A stretch of 64,000 nucleotides of DNA from Daucus carota subsp. sativus (GCF_001625215.2 NC_030381.2:45568689-45632688), one strand, 5' to 3'; positions 36,211 through 49,202 are shown, counted from the first letter of the stretch. A program made the numbers and translations. The notes: a model not told the origin generated them from the sequence alone.

Positions 36211-37569
36211 ATGGCCGAAACTCTTCAATCAGTGTCCAATCCGGTTCAAGAACTAGCTCTGGATTGCGAAACGCTTCCGGAAAGATATATCTACAAACGC
36301 AGTGATGAGGCCATCGATGTGGATTATCCGACGATAGATATTCCGGTTATTGATATCAACTCTTTAAAATCTTCCTCACTATCTGCAGAAAAAGAACTTG
36401 AGAAACTACGAGCATCTTTAAGTTCTTGCGGTTGCTTTCAGGTTTGTGATGTCTCTTTAAGTCAACTAAAAGGACCTGTGCTCTTGAATTTGTTATATGG
36501 TATCATGATTCTGGTGTGGTTGACCTTTTTTCAGGCAATAAATCATGGAATGACAAGTTCATTTCTTGACCAAGTTCGCAGTATTGGCAGAGACTTCTTT
36601 CAACTTCCGATGAAGGAGAAGCTCAACTGCGTAAGAGCTGCTGAGGATATGGAAGGATACGGGAATGATCCAGTGTTCTCGGAGCATCAAGTTCTTGACT
36701 GGACTGACCGTGTGTACCTTCTCACAAGCCCCGCGGACCAGAGGAAGCTCCATCTTTGGCCTCAAAATCCTGAAAATTTTAGGTAACACGCTTCTCACTA
36801 ACATATACAGTATTAGGTTTTGGGAGAGTCGGTCATCTAACAGTATTACGACTTTTTAAAAAGTGAAGTATGCAGGTAGCTCAGTTTTAGTGATAATTAT
36901 GCTAACATATGGTTTTCTACTGCAGGGAAATATTGGAAGAATATACTGAGAGGTTGAAATTCTTAAATGAAGCTGTCTTGAAGGCCCTCTCAAGCTCATT
37001 GAACTTGAAAGAAAGCTGCTTTTTGGATCAGTATGGAGAAAACGCAAACATGGTTGCAAGATTCAACTACTACCCTCCTTGCCCGAGGCCTGACCTTACA
37101 CTGGGACTCAAACCACACGCAGACGGATCAGCTATTACATACCTTCTGCAGGACAAAGAGGTGGAAGGCCTCCAAATCTTGAAAAATGATCAATGGTTCA
37201 CAGTACCAATTGTTCCCGATGCTCTTCTTGTTAATGTTGGTGATCAAGTCGAGGTAATTCACATAAGGCCTTATTTACAGCATAGTTCTACAAATATGAA
37301 CAAAAATGACATGTGTGACTTGCATTACACAGATAATGAGTAATGGGATATTCAAGAGTCCAGTGCATAGAGCGGTGACAAATGCAGAAAGAGTGAGGCT
37401 GAGTGTGGCTGTGTTCTGTTTTCCGGATTCTGGTAGAGAGATTGAACCAGCAGCAGAGCTGATTACAGAGACAAGGCCAGTATTATACAAGAAGATGAAG
37501 GATTATCTTGGTGCTTACTTTGAGAACTATCATCATGGAAAGAGCACTATAGAAGCTGCAAAAATCTAA
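36211..37569 (+). CDS. 2-oxoglutarate/Fe(II)-dependent dioxygenase (SRG1/DOXC type)
   Basis: Four exons: 36211-36441, 36535-36782, 36926-37253, 37333-37569 (1,044 nt, 347 residues). All junctions are GT-AG and in frame, and length is normal for the family. The N-terminal DIOX_N region (IDIPVIDINSL, CGCFQ, AINHGM) is followed by the jelly-roll core. Iron ligands are H224 and D226 (PHADGSA) and H281 (SPVHRAV); 2-oxoglutarate is bound by R291 and S293 (RVRLSV). The Tyr-containing FNYYPPCPRP run is typical of plant DOXC enzymes. They hydroxylate, demethylate or desaturate small molecules in the cytosol using O2 and 2-oxoglutarate. Substrate cannot be read from sequence, and names such as flavonol synthase would be over-calling. 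A relic of exon 4 lies downstream at 39453. Confidence 0.93.
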
Positions 37570-38149
37570 AATAGACATGCCTGTGGCCTGTGGGCACTAC
37601 AGAAGTTCCATTTCCTGCTGTATGAAAACTGTTTTTGCTGAATGCTGTTATGTGGTACTTCAAAGTTATGTAGCAAATTGCATATTAATTGTATATGGGA
37701 ACAATAAGTTTCATTTAAGGATTTGTCTAGTGTGTGTTCATTAACACATACTAAGCACTGAAATTTATAAATTTGATGTATTTTGAATGGTGTGGTTACT
37801 GTGAATGCATGGGATCCATCATTATTAAAAAATGTGTTAGCCACTCGAAATAAGGTAAACTTTTTGATCGGCATGCAACCCATTGCAATCATATGCAATC
37901 ATACTTCATACTTGCAACCCTGCGGGCCAATTAACTGAAGTTGCATCTAGTTGCATCTAGTTACAAACCATATTTTTACAAATATTTTCTAAAAAGGTAT
38001 TTATTTTCAAAAAATAATAAATCGCAAAAAAACTTAGAAAAAACAGTATTTTTGATAAATTCTCTTAACATCTTGTTTACCATAATTCGGAAGACTATTA
38101 TGGACAATCTGAGATAAGACAATAATAGTATTTTAGAGCAACTATTGGT
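37570..38149. other. 3' flank of the dioxygenase gene
   Basis: AT-rich sequence that should contain the 3' UTR. No further coding potential seen up to the Mutator-like element. Confidence 0.4.
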
Positions 38150-38158
38150 ATTAAAGTA

Positions 38159-39139
38159 GAGTTAATTGCATTTCGCACCCCTACACTTGGGCTCAAAAGT
38201 ACTTTGGTATACAAACTTTAGATAATTGCATTTCGTCACCCACTGGTATTTTGTGTGTGGCAATATGCACCCAACCTCCGTTAAATATTCATGTTTAACG
38301 TTACTTTAGCGGGGTAAAACGGGAAAATCAACCTTTTAACTATCTTTTTCCCCATTTTACTTTATATAAACCCTAATCTCATGTTCATTAGCCCTAATTT
38401 ACTGTAATATTACACGCTACAACAATGTGGTTGATGATGAGAGGGAAATGAAGAGGGCATTGGTGATTCAAATGATTCTATAACATTTTTTGTGGGTGAT
38501 ACTACTATTTCCTGAGGTGAATAGTCCTGTGGTTCTGGATTTTCTGAGAATTTCCCGACTCCAATTGAGAATCTTAATCAATAGAAGCTGCAAATTCAAA
38601 TGGGTTGTAACCTCTCCTCATTGGGTGTCCTGTGGTTTTGTCTTGTTGTGAATTATGCGAGCATTGTGTGTGTGTGTGTTAATTGTTATGAGCATTGAAT
38701 GTGTTATGTGGAAGAGGGTTGTGATATGATGTGTGTTTGTTGAAACAGAACTTATGAGTAAACAAAAAGAAAGGTGCCCAAGTATTCTTTCGCGGTGTAC
38801 ATGAGATGAATTACAAGTTGCAAGTTGCAGAATGTCCTCACACTAACATGCTACATGTCCATGAAATCATAAACTGTCATTCTATTCTTCCAAAATCTTG
38901 TTGACTCAACTCATTAGTAATCATAAACTGTCTAATTAACCCATTAATAATGGGTTTGTATTTTAATTTTTAAATGCCACAATTGCCTTCAATTTATTAA
39001 CGGAACCGTTAACTTTTGACGGAAGAGGTGCATATTGCCGCGCACAAAATACCAGTGGGCGTCAAAGTACAATTATCTAAAGTTTGTATATCAAAATGCT
39101 TTTGAGCCCAAGTGTAGGGGTGTGAAATGCAATTAACTC
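38159..39139. mobile_element. Mutator-like (MULE) non-autonomous element (981 bp)
   Basis: Terminal inverted repeats begin GAGTTAATTGCATTTC and extend at least ~115 bases with few mismatches (shared runs include ACCCCTACACTTGGGCTCAA and CCCACTGGTATTTTGTG). The element is flanked by a perfect 9-bp duplication ATTAAAGTA at 38150-38158 and 39140-39148. Long inverted repeats plus a 9-bp duplication are diagnostic of MULEs. No transposase is encoded, and I do not recognise captured gene sequence in the middle. Confidence 0.92.
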
Positions 39140-39452
39140 ATTAAAGTACTGTAAACCAGTATCAAGATACTAATTAAGTTAAAAACTTGCTGATTAGTTA
39201 TTTAAATACCAGCTTTTGGGATAGTGCTATTTGTACTCCATGTAAATGATCTAATAAAAGGTAGGGAAACTAATATATATCAATATAAAATTGAATGAGG
39301 CTCCTAGAAATTCGAAGAAGACCAGAAGTATATCGGAGATGTATTTTTTTTCCAACGTTCTCAGATAGGAGCATATCAGCGGTGACAAATATAACACCAT
39401 TAAACCCAGCAAATGCGAATATTACATGTGTGCAAGTGTGTGTCATACACAA

Positions 39453-39600
39453 ATAATGTGTAATGGGATATTCAAGAGTCCATGGCATAGAGTCGTGACA
39501 TATTCAGAAAGAGAGAGGATGACTGTGGCTGTGATCAAGAATTATCTTGGTAGTTACTTCAAAAACTACCATCAGGAAAAGCGCTCTGTAGCTGAATACT
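39453..39600 (+). pseudogene. Relic of a dioxygenase last exon
   Basis: ATAATG(T/A)GTAATGGGATATTCAAGAGTCCA and what follows match exon 4 of the dioxygenase at 37333 over about 65 bases. After GTGGCTGTG about 95 bases of the parent exon are missing, and similarity resumes with AAGAATTATCTTGG. The preceding tgtgtgtcatacacaa also resembles the end of the parent's last intron. Exons 1 to 3 are absent. It is a partial tandem duplicate or leftover of a second dioxygenase gene, now non-functional. Confidence 0.85.
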
Positions 39601-40240
39601 GGATAGAAGAAAACTGTATTTGGAAACCAACAATTTAATTTAAATACCTTCTGCATCGATACTTGTATATTACTCATAAATCACTTAATGAGCTGGAAGT
39701 CGTTATTTACAGAATATAGTTAAACACCGCTGGATTAGAGCTCGTTGAGGGAATATTATGCTCAAATTCTCTAGTTTCTCACGAGGAAGCTAGCATTCCG
39801 TCATATATAAATAGAAATTACTGTCAGCATTTCTAGAAATTACTAGGAGACTAGTGAGAGTGTACAAATAATCAGTATAAATTTAGACGCAAGTTTCAAA
39901 AATGACATAAAATCAACTAACTTCCATGTTTCGTGTTAGAATTGTTTATTTCATTTTACACTTGTGTGCCACAAGTAGACCAACCAGAAGTAGTATATTC
40001 ATATAAGCTATACTATCGTATGATGAACAGTACAGAACTATCACATTCTTTTGTTGATACTGGATAAATGGGAAAAGGTATGGAAAGGAAATGCAGTTCT
40101 TTCCTTAATATGAGGGAACCTATGTGGGGGAATGACAGTATATATCATATTTCTAAACTGGATGACCTAGGTTTTATCTATATTCTGTACAGTAATATAC
40201 AAGTACCTCAACCCATGGTTGTAATAGACTACCGAGTCCC
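39601..40240. other. Intergenic DNA and NADK2 3' flank
   Basis: AT-rich spacer between the dioxygenase relic and the end of the NAD kinase gene, which should include the kinase 3' UTR (minus strand). No gene or repeat seen. Confidence 0.4.
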
Positions 40241-43200
40241 CTAAAGAGCCTTCTGATCTAGCCTTTCATTCCAATTTAAGCAACGAATCAAGCTACGAAA
40301 CCAGTCACCAGTTTGGTCACACTTGTTGACAGTTGGAAGTGGATGCTGACTCATATTTATCCGAACAGAATCTCCTCTTGAGAGTTGTTGTCTTCTCTTT
40401 CCATCAAATGAGACCCAAGCATTACTTCTTGCATCCTTGGGTATCTAACCAAGTCAGAATTTCAAATGATTAGTGATGCCTACTCTGAAATTGAATTTGT
40501 GAGAACAGTCACTACTGACTACCATAAACACAACAATCAGCCAACGAAACTTTCTATTTTTAATTATTATTCGAAATCTGATTTCCACTTGAGCTAAATC
40601 CTGGAAATTAACTTTGAAAACATTGTACAAGATGTAATAGATGAGTTTAAATGAGCAAGAAGCGAGTGCAATGTCCACGCAGAAATTCAGACTTCCAAGC
40701 TTTTACTATCTTAATTCTCAAGTATAGTAAAAACTAATTAGGAATGAGAAAATAAAATAAACCTTCAATTCGAGACGGGCAGAGTCTGGAAGTATAACAG
40801 GTCTGAAGGAGAGGGAGTGTGGGCAGATGGGTGTAAAAAGCATACAGGGAACATTAGGATGCACCTGCATACAAAACAATCAGTAGATTTCTTAGAGCAA
40901 GTCCAATGCAATGCTTAAAGAGTTAAAGTGGTACCATTGCCCTGATTTGGCATCAAATGCACAAAAACAACAAACTCCAAAGGAGTTGTAAATTTGGATG
41001 CAAATATGGATAAATGCATAATTGGTGCCAAATTTTCATCAAGATGCATTTATGCAAATTTGCCACCTCACCATTTAACTAGAATTGGAGGGAAACATTT
41101 AATACATCTAGAACTGGAGTGAAAGTTAAAAATTAGCTAAAAGATAAAAACTTAGCTAAAAGTTAAAAATTAAAAGGGTACTTAAATTTGGAACTAGTTT
41201 ATGCATCTAGCATTGGAGTGCAAGTTTTATTTTGACACCAAAAAGCACTTTTTGATGCCATATTATAGCAATAACTATAGCTATTTCGCATCTAGCATCA
41301 GACTTACTCTTAAGCATAGTTTAGTCAACATCGTCTACAACAAAAACCTGAAAAACAGTCCAAGGCTTCTAAAAGATAATCCGCTTAAATTCTAGTTTAT
41401 ATTGTAAAGAACTAAATCCGCTATGTACATTTAGGCCGCTTAACTTCTTGTTCATTTTGTATGGAACTAAACATGCTATGTCGAATTAGGCTGATGGGTA
41501 ACAAACTTTGATCTATTAGAGCATAGGCACCCGTTTGAACCTTTAATTCATCAATTTCTGTACTAGACTGATGGCATTCAGTATAACAAAGCAGATTTTT
41601 TTTATGCAATGGTTGAACTCTGTCAGTTCATCAATTACTGCTTGTTATTATATAATAACTGTATTTAATATTATATTTGTGACCAAAATCTATCACCTGA
41701 GTACAATATATACAATATTATTATCTTCAGTATGAATCACAAAGTCAAATAATTATATGAAAAGTAATTTTACAAAATGCTATTGATGAGGTCCGCTAAT
41801 TGAATTCCATCAGCAACTCACGTTGAAAATTGATGGAGAGAGTCCATTATTGATGGACTTAAATATAATGTAAGGCTCAATGACCACTTCAATACAAAAT
41901 ATGAAAATTTAGTTCATTCATCTCATGAATTGATGTTCTGACCCATGGTTGCATATACTGTTAGACTACAGGACTTGGGGACCCTGAGCCCCTTCTAATC
42001 CCAAAACAAAAAGTGGAGAAGTAAAATGTGGATAGAGTTATAATCATATATCCATTTATATGGCTACAATATCTTAAAAGATTTATTTTTTTTTGATGTC
42101 CACCATTGGAACATGAGATGGAGGCCTTTATAATGGCAAAGAGAAAGGTAGTTCATCACTTCATCCCCAGAGCAAAGGACTAGAGATTTTCATCAAGAGG
42201 TGTTACTGCTCTTTAATGGTAACAGACTAACAGGAATATTTCCAGTTTCTGGTACAATGTTACAAATATAATGTATTGCAATTGTAAGGTATACAAATTT
42301 TTTTTGAGAATCCATCTCCATAATTAAAGTGCAGACATGAGATAAATTCCGATGGATCAGTTGTATGCCTTACAATTACACAACCCATAAAAACTATATA
42401 CTCCCTCTGTCTCAATCATTTCTCTACACTTTCCTTTTTTTGGATGTCCCGTCTAATTCTTTACATTTCAAAACTTACTGAATATAGTAAAATTTTATAA
42501 CATAAAAATCCACTAACCCCGCTACTTCTCTCCACTATACTTACTTTATACATTAAGTATCAATTGGTCCCACCACTATCCTCACTTTTCTTACCTTTTC
42601 ACATAAATTTACTAATTTTCTTAACCTCCGTCCCCAACCCAACTGTAAACATTTGGTTGGGACGGAGGGAGTATAGTGTAATCAGATAAGCTAGTCCTTT
42701 CTTCAATCGAATCACATAAACTACGATAACCACAACTTTGTATCAATAGTTACACATTAGCATAATTCTCTGCACCCATGGCTTGCGCAAAAAATTTTAC
42801 TAGCTTATTGTTAGAGGATGATTCATAAAACAGATCATTCTTCGAACTCTTGTAGTCAAATTGTTCTCAAACTGTCATCAATCACAAAAAAGATTTAAGT
42901 ATAAAGTGATCCTTGCAATTAGGCAAACACAAAAAATTGAATGCAACATGAGAACAGATAACTAGAGAGTTGAGCTCTATGAACTTCAAAGATTGCAGTT
43001 TTTTTTTTAAAAAGGTTATCGGAAGATGAAAGACGGTGTTTGGAAGGACAGCCAAAAGTTGGGGAGTAACTAACGAGGGTTTGATGGAAAACAAAGAGCA
43101 TAACTTCAATATCAGTATTTAAAAATCATGGAAATTAATTCTCTCTCAAACCACGAAATATTATTTCCCCAAATGAGTTAAAGATTATTATGTTCCCATG

Positions 43201-43316
43201 TTAGATTCAGGACCACAAGAGAACTTGGCATGGTTCACGGTTTGGTGTGTCTAATTACATCGCTTGGAGTTGTACTTCAATGATATATATAAATATATAT
43301 ATGTACATATTTATAA

Positions 43317-43361
<45 letters not shown>

Positions 43362-46300
43362 CAGATATATTAATATATATGTATATATATATAAGCAAAC
43401 CCTTCTTACCATAGAGCCTCCTGCAGCTGTAGAGTAGGCTGTACTCCCGGTTGGCGTGGCTATTATTACCCCGTCACCTTGGACCTATATAAGAATTTTC
43501 AACGTAAGAAAAACTTCCACTCTTTCAGGAACATGTGCTAGTACTAATTTCAAAATCAGATTTATTAAAAAAATGTAAAGGCATCACCTTGGTTATTAAC
43601 CGGTCATGTTCGTAACATTCAATTTTAGAAAGATATGGGTTCGAACCACGATCAACCACGATCTCATTGAGGACGTCAAATACTTTTCCAGGCACTGATT
43701 TTCCATTTCGAAATATCTCACAGCGAAGACGCATCCTAAGAGTAATATAAACACCATCCATCGTGTTGTTCCCATGAATAACTTGTTTCAAATCCTGCTT
43801 ATAATCTGCAAACTGTATGTAAAAGAATATTTAAAAAGTAGGAGTGGTAGTAAACAACAAATTTATATAACAAATTAGTGTGAGAAGCTTACAATATGCG
43901 AAGTGAGAAATCCGAGGGAGCCAAGATTAAACGAAACAAAAGGAGGAACAGCACCCCTAAACAGATTCGATCCATGAAGTATAACCCCATCTCCTCCTAA
44001 GCAAGCTACGAAATCAACTCTCTCATGAAGATCGCTACATTTGGAAAAACAGCGACAATCAGAATCTTACACAATATCACACTAGAGAATTATGTTCTTC
44101 CTTTGTATAACTATACACAGTACAGTACCTAGTATCTTGGCTATAGAAGGTCTGAACAAATCCAAAACCAGGAATTCTGGCAAAAATGTCATGTAGCTCG
44201 GGCTCAACAAGGACATTCATTTTCTGTTGGTGATAGAGGAAAGAGGCAACCTGCAATTGTATAATATGTTGTTAAATTGGATAAGGCTGACAACTTAAAC
44301 AATCAATAATACAAACAAACTTTACAAGTGAAGTATATAACATCAAAAATGATCATTAACTGAAGATATCTTGACAACAGGAAAGATAATATATTATATT
44401 TGACACGGGACTTATATCAAAATGGCCAATCATTGCACGCAAATGTCTCATTTGACTTGCATTCTCGACAGGAGCTCATTCAAACCACTTAAATCACAAT
44501 ATACATCACTCCATCAAATTTCTCCCAAGAAATAATAGAAAACATGATAATATGGAGGTCATTTGCTGATGTGGCACTAGGAGGATAACTATTTGACAGA
44601 AAAAACATCTAAAAAATTATTAATTTAAAGCACAAAATATTAATTTTGCCATTTTTCCCACTACTGTTTTTAAGAAAACTAACAGTGATGTGTGTGTGTG
44701 TGTGTGTGTTCGAGCGCTGATTTAATTGGTTTAAGCCCATTGAGAATGGTGATTTAAGTGAGACATCTCAGTGCAATCTGCAATCAGTAGCAAATTTAAT
44801 ATAAACCCCTATTTGACACTACCTTGTGCAGAATCTGCACTAGCAACTAATATCATTACGCCCCCCTTCCCCAGGACAAATTAAAAAAAAAAGGGGGGGG
44901 GGGGACTGAGAAAGATTGGAGATAGCAGAGGGGTGGAGCTCAACTAAAATGCAAAAGTAGTATAAACACAGTATACAAACCTTGGTCACACCAAACAAAA
45001 AAGACAATTTCCTATTAAGTATTTCCATGATATTGGTGTAATACCTCTTTGGCTTCTTCCATGAGCTCTTCACCCAATTTCTTCAGTAATAATACGGTCT
45101 TTGGAGTAGATTTCCACATCAGCATCTGTTGCTGGGTGCTAGGATGGGTAAAGGCTAAGGAAGATTCAGTTACCTTTTCTCTAGAGCACGAGACTCCATC
45201 TGTACGCACCAAGAACATCTCTGCTTTCTTTCTTGACTGAACCCTCACAACACCTGTTGCTGAAGCACACATATTTCCTTCAATCAGTCCCAGTTCATCA
45301 TTTTGGGAAGACACAGTGGCTGTTGTCTTATTCCTTTGATCAGAAGACATGGTAGAGGAAATAGCACTTTTATCTAAACCATTGGTTGCACTAATACGAT
45401 CATCACTTTTCCTCGTGGTATACATTTTGTCACTAGGTGCAGTTGAAATGGGGTCAGAGGACTGATATGTATAACTGCCACCTTCCTTGTAAGTCCCATT
45501 AGTACCGGGATTCACATAACTAATAGCTGACCCATTTGAAGTTTCCCTTTGCTGGTCTACTAATTTAACATTGGTCTGACTGCTTTTGGAACTCAGAATT
45601 GTCCCGTTATAGTTCCCTCTTGAACCACACAATTCCATCCATCTTTTGTGGTTATTATTGAAGTATCTGCCAGGTGAGATCTTTTTGTTTTTGAAAAACC
45701 GAACCATTGACTTTCTGGAAAAAACATTTGAAGGAGGTAGCTGTGAGTCGAAAGGTTTTACAGCACTCCAATCATCGATCAGAGACTCATTTTTGTAAAC
45801 ATCAACTTCAGGTGTAATTGACATGGTATCAAGAGAACCAGATATTCCATTATCAGATTGGTTGCTTTCGTCAGGAGCTTGAGAGTCTTTCTTAGGAAGT
45901 TTTCCGATGGAACTGTACCTTGTCTTTGGTCCAACTTCCATGGACCCATTTTTATCATCAAGTGCATCTTCCTTCAATTTTACTGACATCTGCATATTTT
46001 TCATGTCAGTAGTACCACCTAACATGATGCCATTTGGTAAGACTGCCTTGTTGGAGGGAGATGGGGACCTGTAGTGAGTCATATATTGCCTCCATCTAGA
46101 AACCATAGCAGAAGTTCTCCAAACTCCTTCCTTGCTGTGGAGATATATGGGCTTTTTTCTTGAATCGGACACCAATGATGAAAACTTTTCAACTTGTTCC
46201 ATCGTTGGAGCCGTACCAACTTCAACTGGAAGTTTAACCAATTCCACTTTCTGAGTAAAAACTGCTTCATCTAACATGGCTTGATAGAAATGATCCTTTA

Positions 46301-48265
46301 CAGCCTCTGCCCTGAGATCTACAATTGTTTTAAATCCATTGACTAAGAGCCACTTCAGACTTTCTTCCGTTAATTGGCTACCTCGATAAAAAGCAATCTC
46401 AGAACTTTCAGATTCTATATCTTCTTTTAAAGTGGACATGTAAACTGGAGTCCAGTTCGCAAACAATGCATGACATGGGGAACCATCCTGTCGAGGATAA
46501 CCAGAATCATAGCAAACATTTTTTAGTCTCTGTAGCTTCCTCCATATACCCACTCTTTCAATGTCATCAGGTGTAAGATAGTCTTCAAGAGCAACATGTA
46601 AGCTCTCACAATACCTTTTCATCTCAGTTCTAAAACTGGCAAGTGGTGGAAGCTTGTCTTCTGATATATTTACGTCAGACATGCTAAATGATGCAGTCAG
46701 AGATGATCTTCCAGAAAGAAGATCCTCCCTTCCTTTGTTCAGAAGACATATCATACAACCAAGAACAGACACAATTTTTTCTTCCAATAACGGTTTATCT
46801 TCTGAGGGAAAACCATATGACACGCTACATTCTCCAGTTACTGGATTGCACAATGTTTTCATTAATGCATTATGAAGACGCTCTGAAGCTCTAAAGATTC
46901 TACAGTAAGCCTCAACTTCAGCTATATCTCCGGGCAGTGGACCAATCCATGGCAAGTGTGATATATCACTGGACTGATAATAGGAATATAAAATTTAATT
47001 TAGCAGTGATTTTACAAGTTAGATTTAAAATTTGCTAAAGCAGTTTTAAACGGACAAATCACCAAAGCAAAGGTAAATATGATATCAAAAATTCCTGGTC
47101 TTGAGGTCAAATCAAGCTTCCGATTAAAAGATTTAGCCAAGTAAAGCCACACACAATAAAAAAAACATATTCCAGGACCAAAACACGATATAATACAAGC
47201 CTGTTGCACAAGTTGGTTCAAGTCAATTTGGGTCGTTCAAATCCAAAAAGCAAGTAAAAACAATAAGCATCCCATATCAACAATGAGTTATATAAGATGT
47301 GTATTCACGAGCAAAGATATGTGACAATTTGCTAGGCAACAGTCAACATTTTCCACTTGTTTATTTTTGATTGAGCTTAGACTTTATCAAGGATTTGCAT
47401 ATCATCCAGTCTCTCTTTGCAGTATTTTCGGATGTAATCTCTATAAGGATGGTCTGTAAGAATGTCCCGTTGCATATGCTTTTTGCAATGACATTAAGAC
47501 ATTCATCTGGAAGAAGTGTATTGCTTTTGGAGCCGCGGAACCACTTTATCGCATGAGGCCCTTGGCAAGCGGCACATCCACCTCAAATGCAACTCACAGA
47601 GCATCTCCGTCAAGTCTAATAGATGAAGAGGAAGAACGAGAATTTGAGGGGTCGGAGATTGAGCTAGATGACACCGCAACTCTCGATTAGAGAACCTTAT
47701 TGATTAAGGCTTTATTATTAGCACTATATCATGTTATTTAATGTTGATACTATGTTTGGTACTTATTTGTTAAATCTGTGAGTAATTTTATTTTTTTTGC
47801 AAAAAGCTGTGCGATTAATCTAAATCCTAATCATCTTTGCCTATATACACTCCAAAATCCAATTCTTGAAATTATTTCATTACCATCAAACTATATGCAT
47901 CAAACTCTTTTTCATTAATTACTAAAAACCAGAGCGATACATACAGTGATACAGAAAAGTAACAATACTGTTGACATAGAATACGAATATATATAGCAAA
48001 AATTAGAGTAAAATAAACAAGAAGAAAAACCCACCTTGGAATCTAAGTCAGTAGCTGAATGAAAGTGACTGGTGAGCTGAGCAGCGACAACAAACCCAAA
48101 ACGACGCCGTTGGAATGACCGATTCTCTCTGCTCCGCCGCAGCTGAAACCCAGATGGGATGCTTGTATTTTTAAGAAAAAGATTAAAAGATGGTGTTGGA
48201 ATAGAAAGAGAGGGAGCTGTGGTGATTATAAGTAAGTGGCATGTCCAAGAACAACTAGCTGCCAT
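40241..48265 (-). CDS. NADK2: Chloroplast NAD kinase, NADK2 type
   Basis: Eight exons, minus strand: 48035-48265, 45045-46973, 44129-44250, 43893-44034, 43588-43812, 43410-43484, 40763-40864, 40241-40444 (3,030 nt, 1,009 residues; Arabidopsis NADK2 is about 985). Exon 1 gives a Ser/Thr/Arg-rich chloroplast transit peptide. Exon 2 encodes the long plant-specific N-terminal region (in Arabidopsis NADK2 this binds calmodulin), including a phosphatase-like segment with [10 protein letters not shown] near residue 356. The catalytic C-terminus has CLGGDGVIL (GGDG near 774) and [16 protein letters not shown]. It phosphorylates NAD to NADP in the stroma, supplying the acceptor for photosynthetic electron flow. 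The last large intron (40865-43409) carries two MITEs; intron 1 carries a short coding relic. The C-terminal residues ERLDQKAL match the family end, supporting the final exon. Confidence 0.95.
40895..41309. mobile_element. PIF/Harbinger-like MITE in an NADK2 intron
   Basis: The ends GAGCAAGTCCAATGC and GCATCAGACTTACTC are imperfect inverted repeats, flanked by TTA at 40892-40894 and 41310-41312. 415 bp, non-coding. It lies about 30 bases from the exon boundary at 40864. The AAGTCCAA terminus resembles the outer MITE of the 11931 nest, so the two may be distant relatives. Confidence 0.8.
42401..42671. mobile_element. Stowaway-like MITE in an NADK2 intron
   Basis: A 271-bp element with ends CTCCCTCTGTCTCAA and GGTTGGGACGGAGGGAG, flanked by TA on both sides (42399-42400 and 42672-42673). 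The CTCCCTCCGT terminus and TA target site define Stowaway (Tc1/mariner) MITEs. Non-coding. Confidence 0.9.
43300..43395. repeat. TA/GA microsatellite in an NADK2 intron
   Basis: Compound (TA)n-(GA)n-(TA)n run, directly visible, ending a few bases before exon 6 of the minus-strand kinase gene. Confidence 0.85.
44890..44905. repeat. Poly(A)/poly(G) homopolymer tract
   Basis: A run of A followed by about 13 G bases inside an NADK2 intron. Such tracts are error-prone, so the exact length may be a sequencing or assembly artefact. Confidence 0.6.
47484..47690 (+). pseudogene. Short coding relic in NADK2 intron 1, unidentified
   Basis: A 69-codon open stretch on the plus strand runs to TAG at 47690, with non-random composition: an [13 protein letters not shown]-like start, a Ser/Thr-rich middle and an acidic tail ([17 protein letters not shown]). 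It has no start codon of its own, and a neighbouring stretch upstream in the same frame is broken by stops. I do not recognise the family. It could be the tail of a decayed transposon-encoded protein. Confidence 0.35.
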
Positions 48266-48742
48266 GCCACCATATCAAAACTCTAAAACTCTCTCTCTCT
48301 CTCGCTGTGTTAAATAGAAATAGATGAAGATAATTGGTTAGTATTATTAAGGGGTGGGTTCATCTTGCCTTTTGGCATTTGGATTTTGATGGTGTGCTCG
48401 ATGATGTGATGTTTCCAATTGTCTTCTCATTCTGAATGTGTGGCGACCAAGGATCAATTCACCTATTAGTAGTATTTTCCTTGCATTTATTTCCATTTTG
48501 ATTCTAACCTTTTCGAGTAAAGTCGATCATAAATATAAGAGTGAGCTAAAATTTTAAATTAGTTTCAAATCGTCAGAAGCAATCCAGTACAATTGATTTT
48601 AAATTATTATGACCTTGAAATTATCGTTAGCATAATACTATCCAGGTTATTTTCTAGATAAAAAAACTGTGAATCACTAAAAAATTTAGATAGCATAGCT
48701 GGATTTGACTTTATTGTATGAACTCTCCCTTGCTTGTTTGAC
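48266..48742. other. NADK2 upstream region
   Basis: Contains the NADK2 5' leader and promoter on the minus strand. A (CT)n run (ctctctctctctcgctgtg) at about 48290-48308 lies some 30 bases upstream of the ATG; pyrimidine/GA-rich leaders of this kind are common in plant genes. No gene on the other strand. Confidence 0.4.
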
Positions 48743-49202
48743 GGGGTGTATTCGATTGGGATTTTAATACATTGTTTTTTAGTATATGGATTTTAATGGA
48801 TTGTATGAGATTTTGATTTGTGCGGATTCTTGATGAAATGTCGCAGAGTTGATAGGATTTAGGTACAATGCTTCAAAATCCCATTGAATTTGGTGGGATT
48901 TCAAAAAACTTAAAATACACTGAAGAATGCCACAAAATCCATCATTTTATGAAATGAAAAAAAATCCATCAGCATTTGAATACCATCAGATTTTAATGGA
49001 TTTTAAACAATCCCAATTGAATACCATCGGATTTTAATGCATAATTTAAAATCCCAATTGAATACCACCAGATTTTGTAGCATAATTTAAAATCCCAATT
49101 GAATACCTCAAGATTTTAATGGATTTCAAACAATCCCAATCGAATACCCTCGGATTTCATGAATGCAAAAAAATGCTTTAAAATCTCAATCCAATACACC
49201 CC
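48743..49202. mobile_element. MITE-like repeat, family 2, copy 1
   Basis: 460 bp with inverted ends GGGGTGTATTCGATTGGGATTTTAA and the matching TTAAAATCTCAATCCAATACACCCC. Internally it has four to five imperfect copies of a unit with the words aatcccaattgaatacc and agattttaatgg. A diverged copy lies at 59361-59791. No clear target duplication and no coding capacity. Confidence 0.75.
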
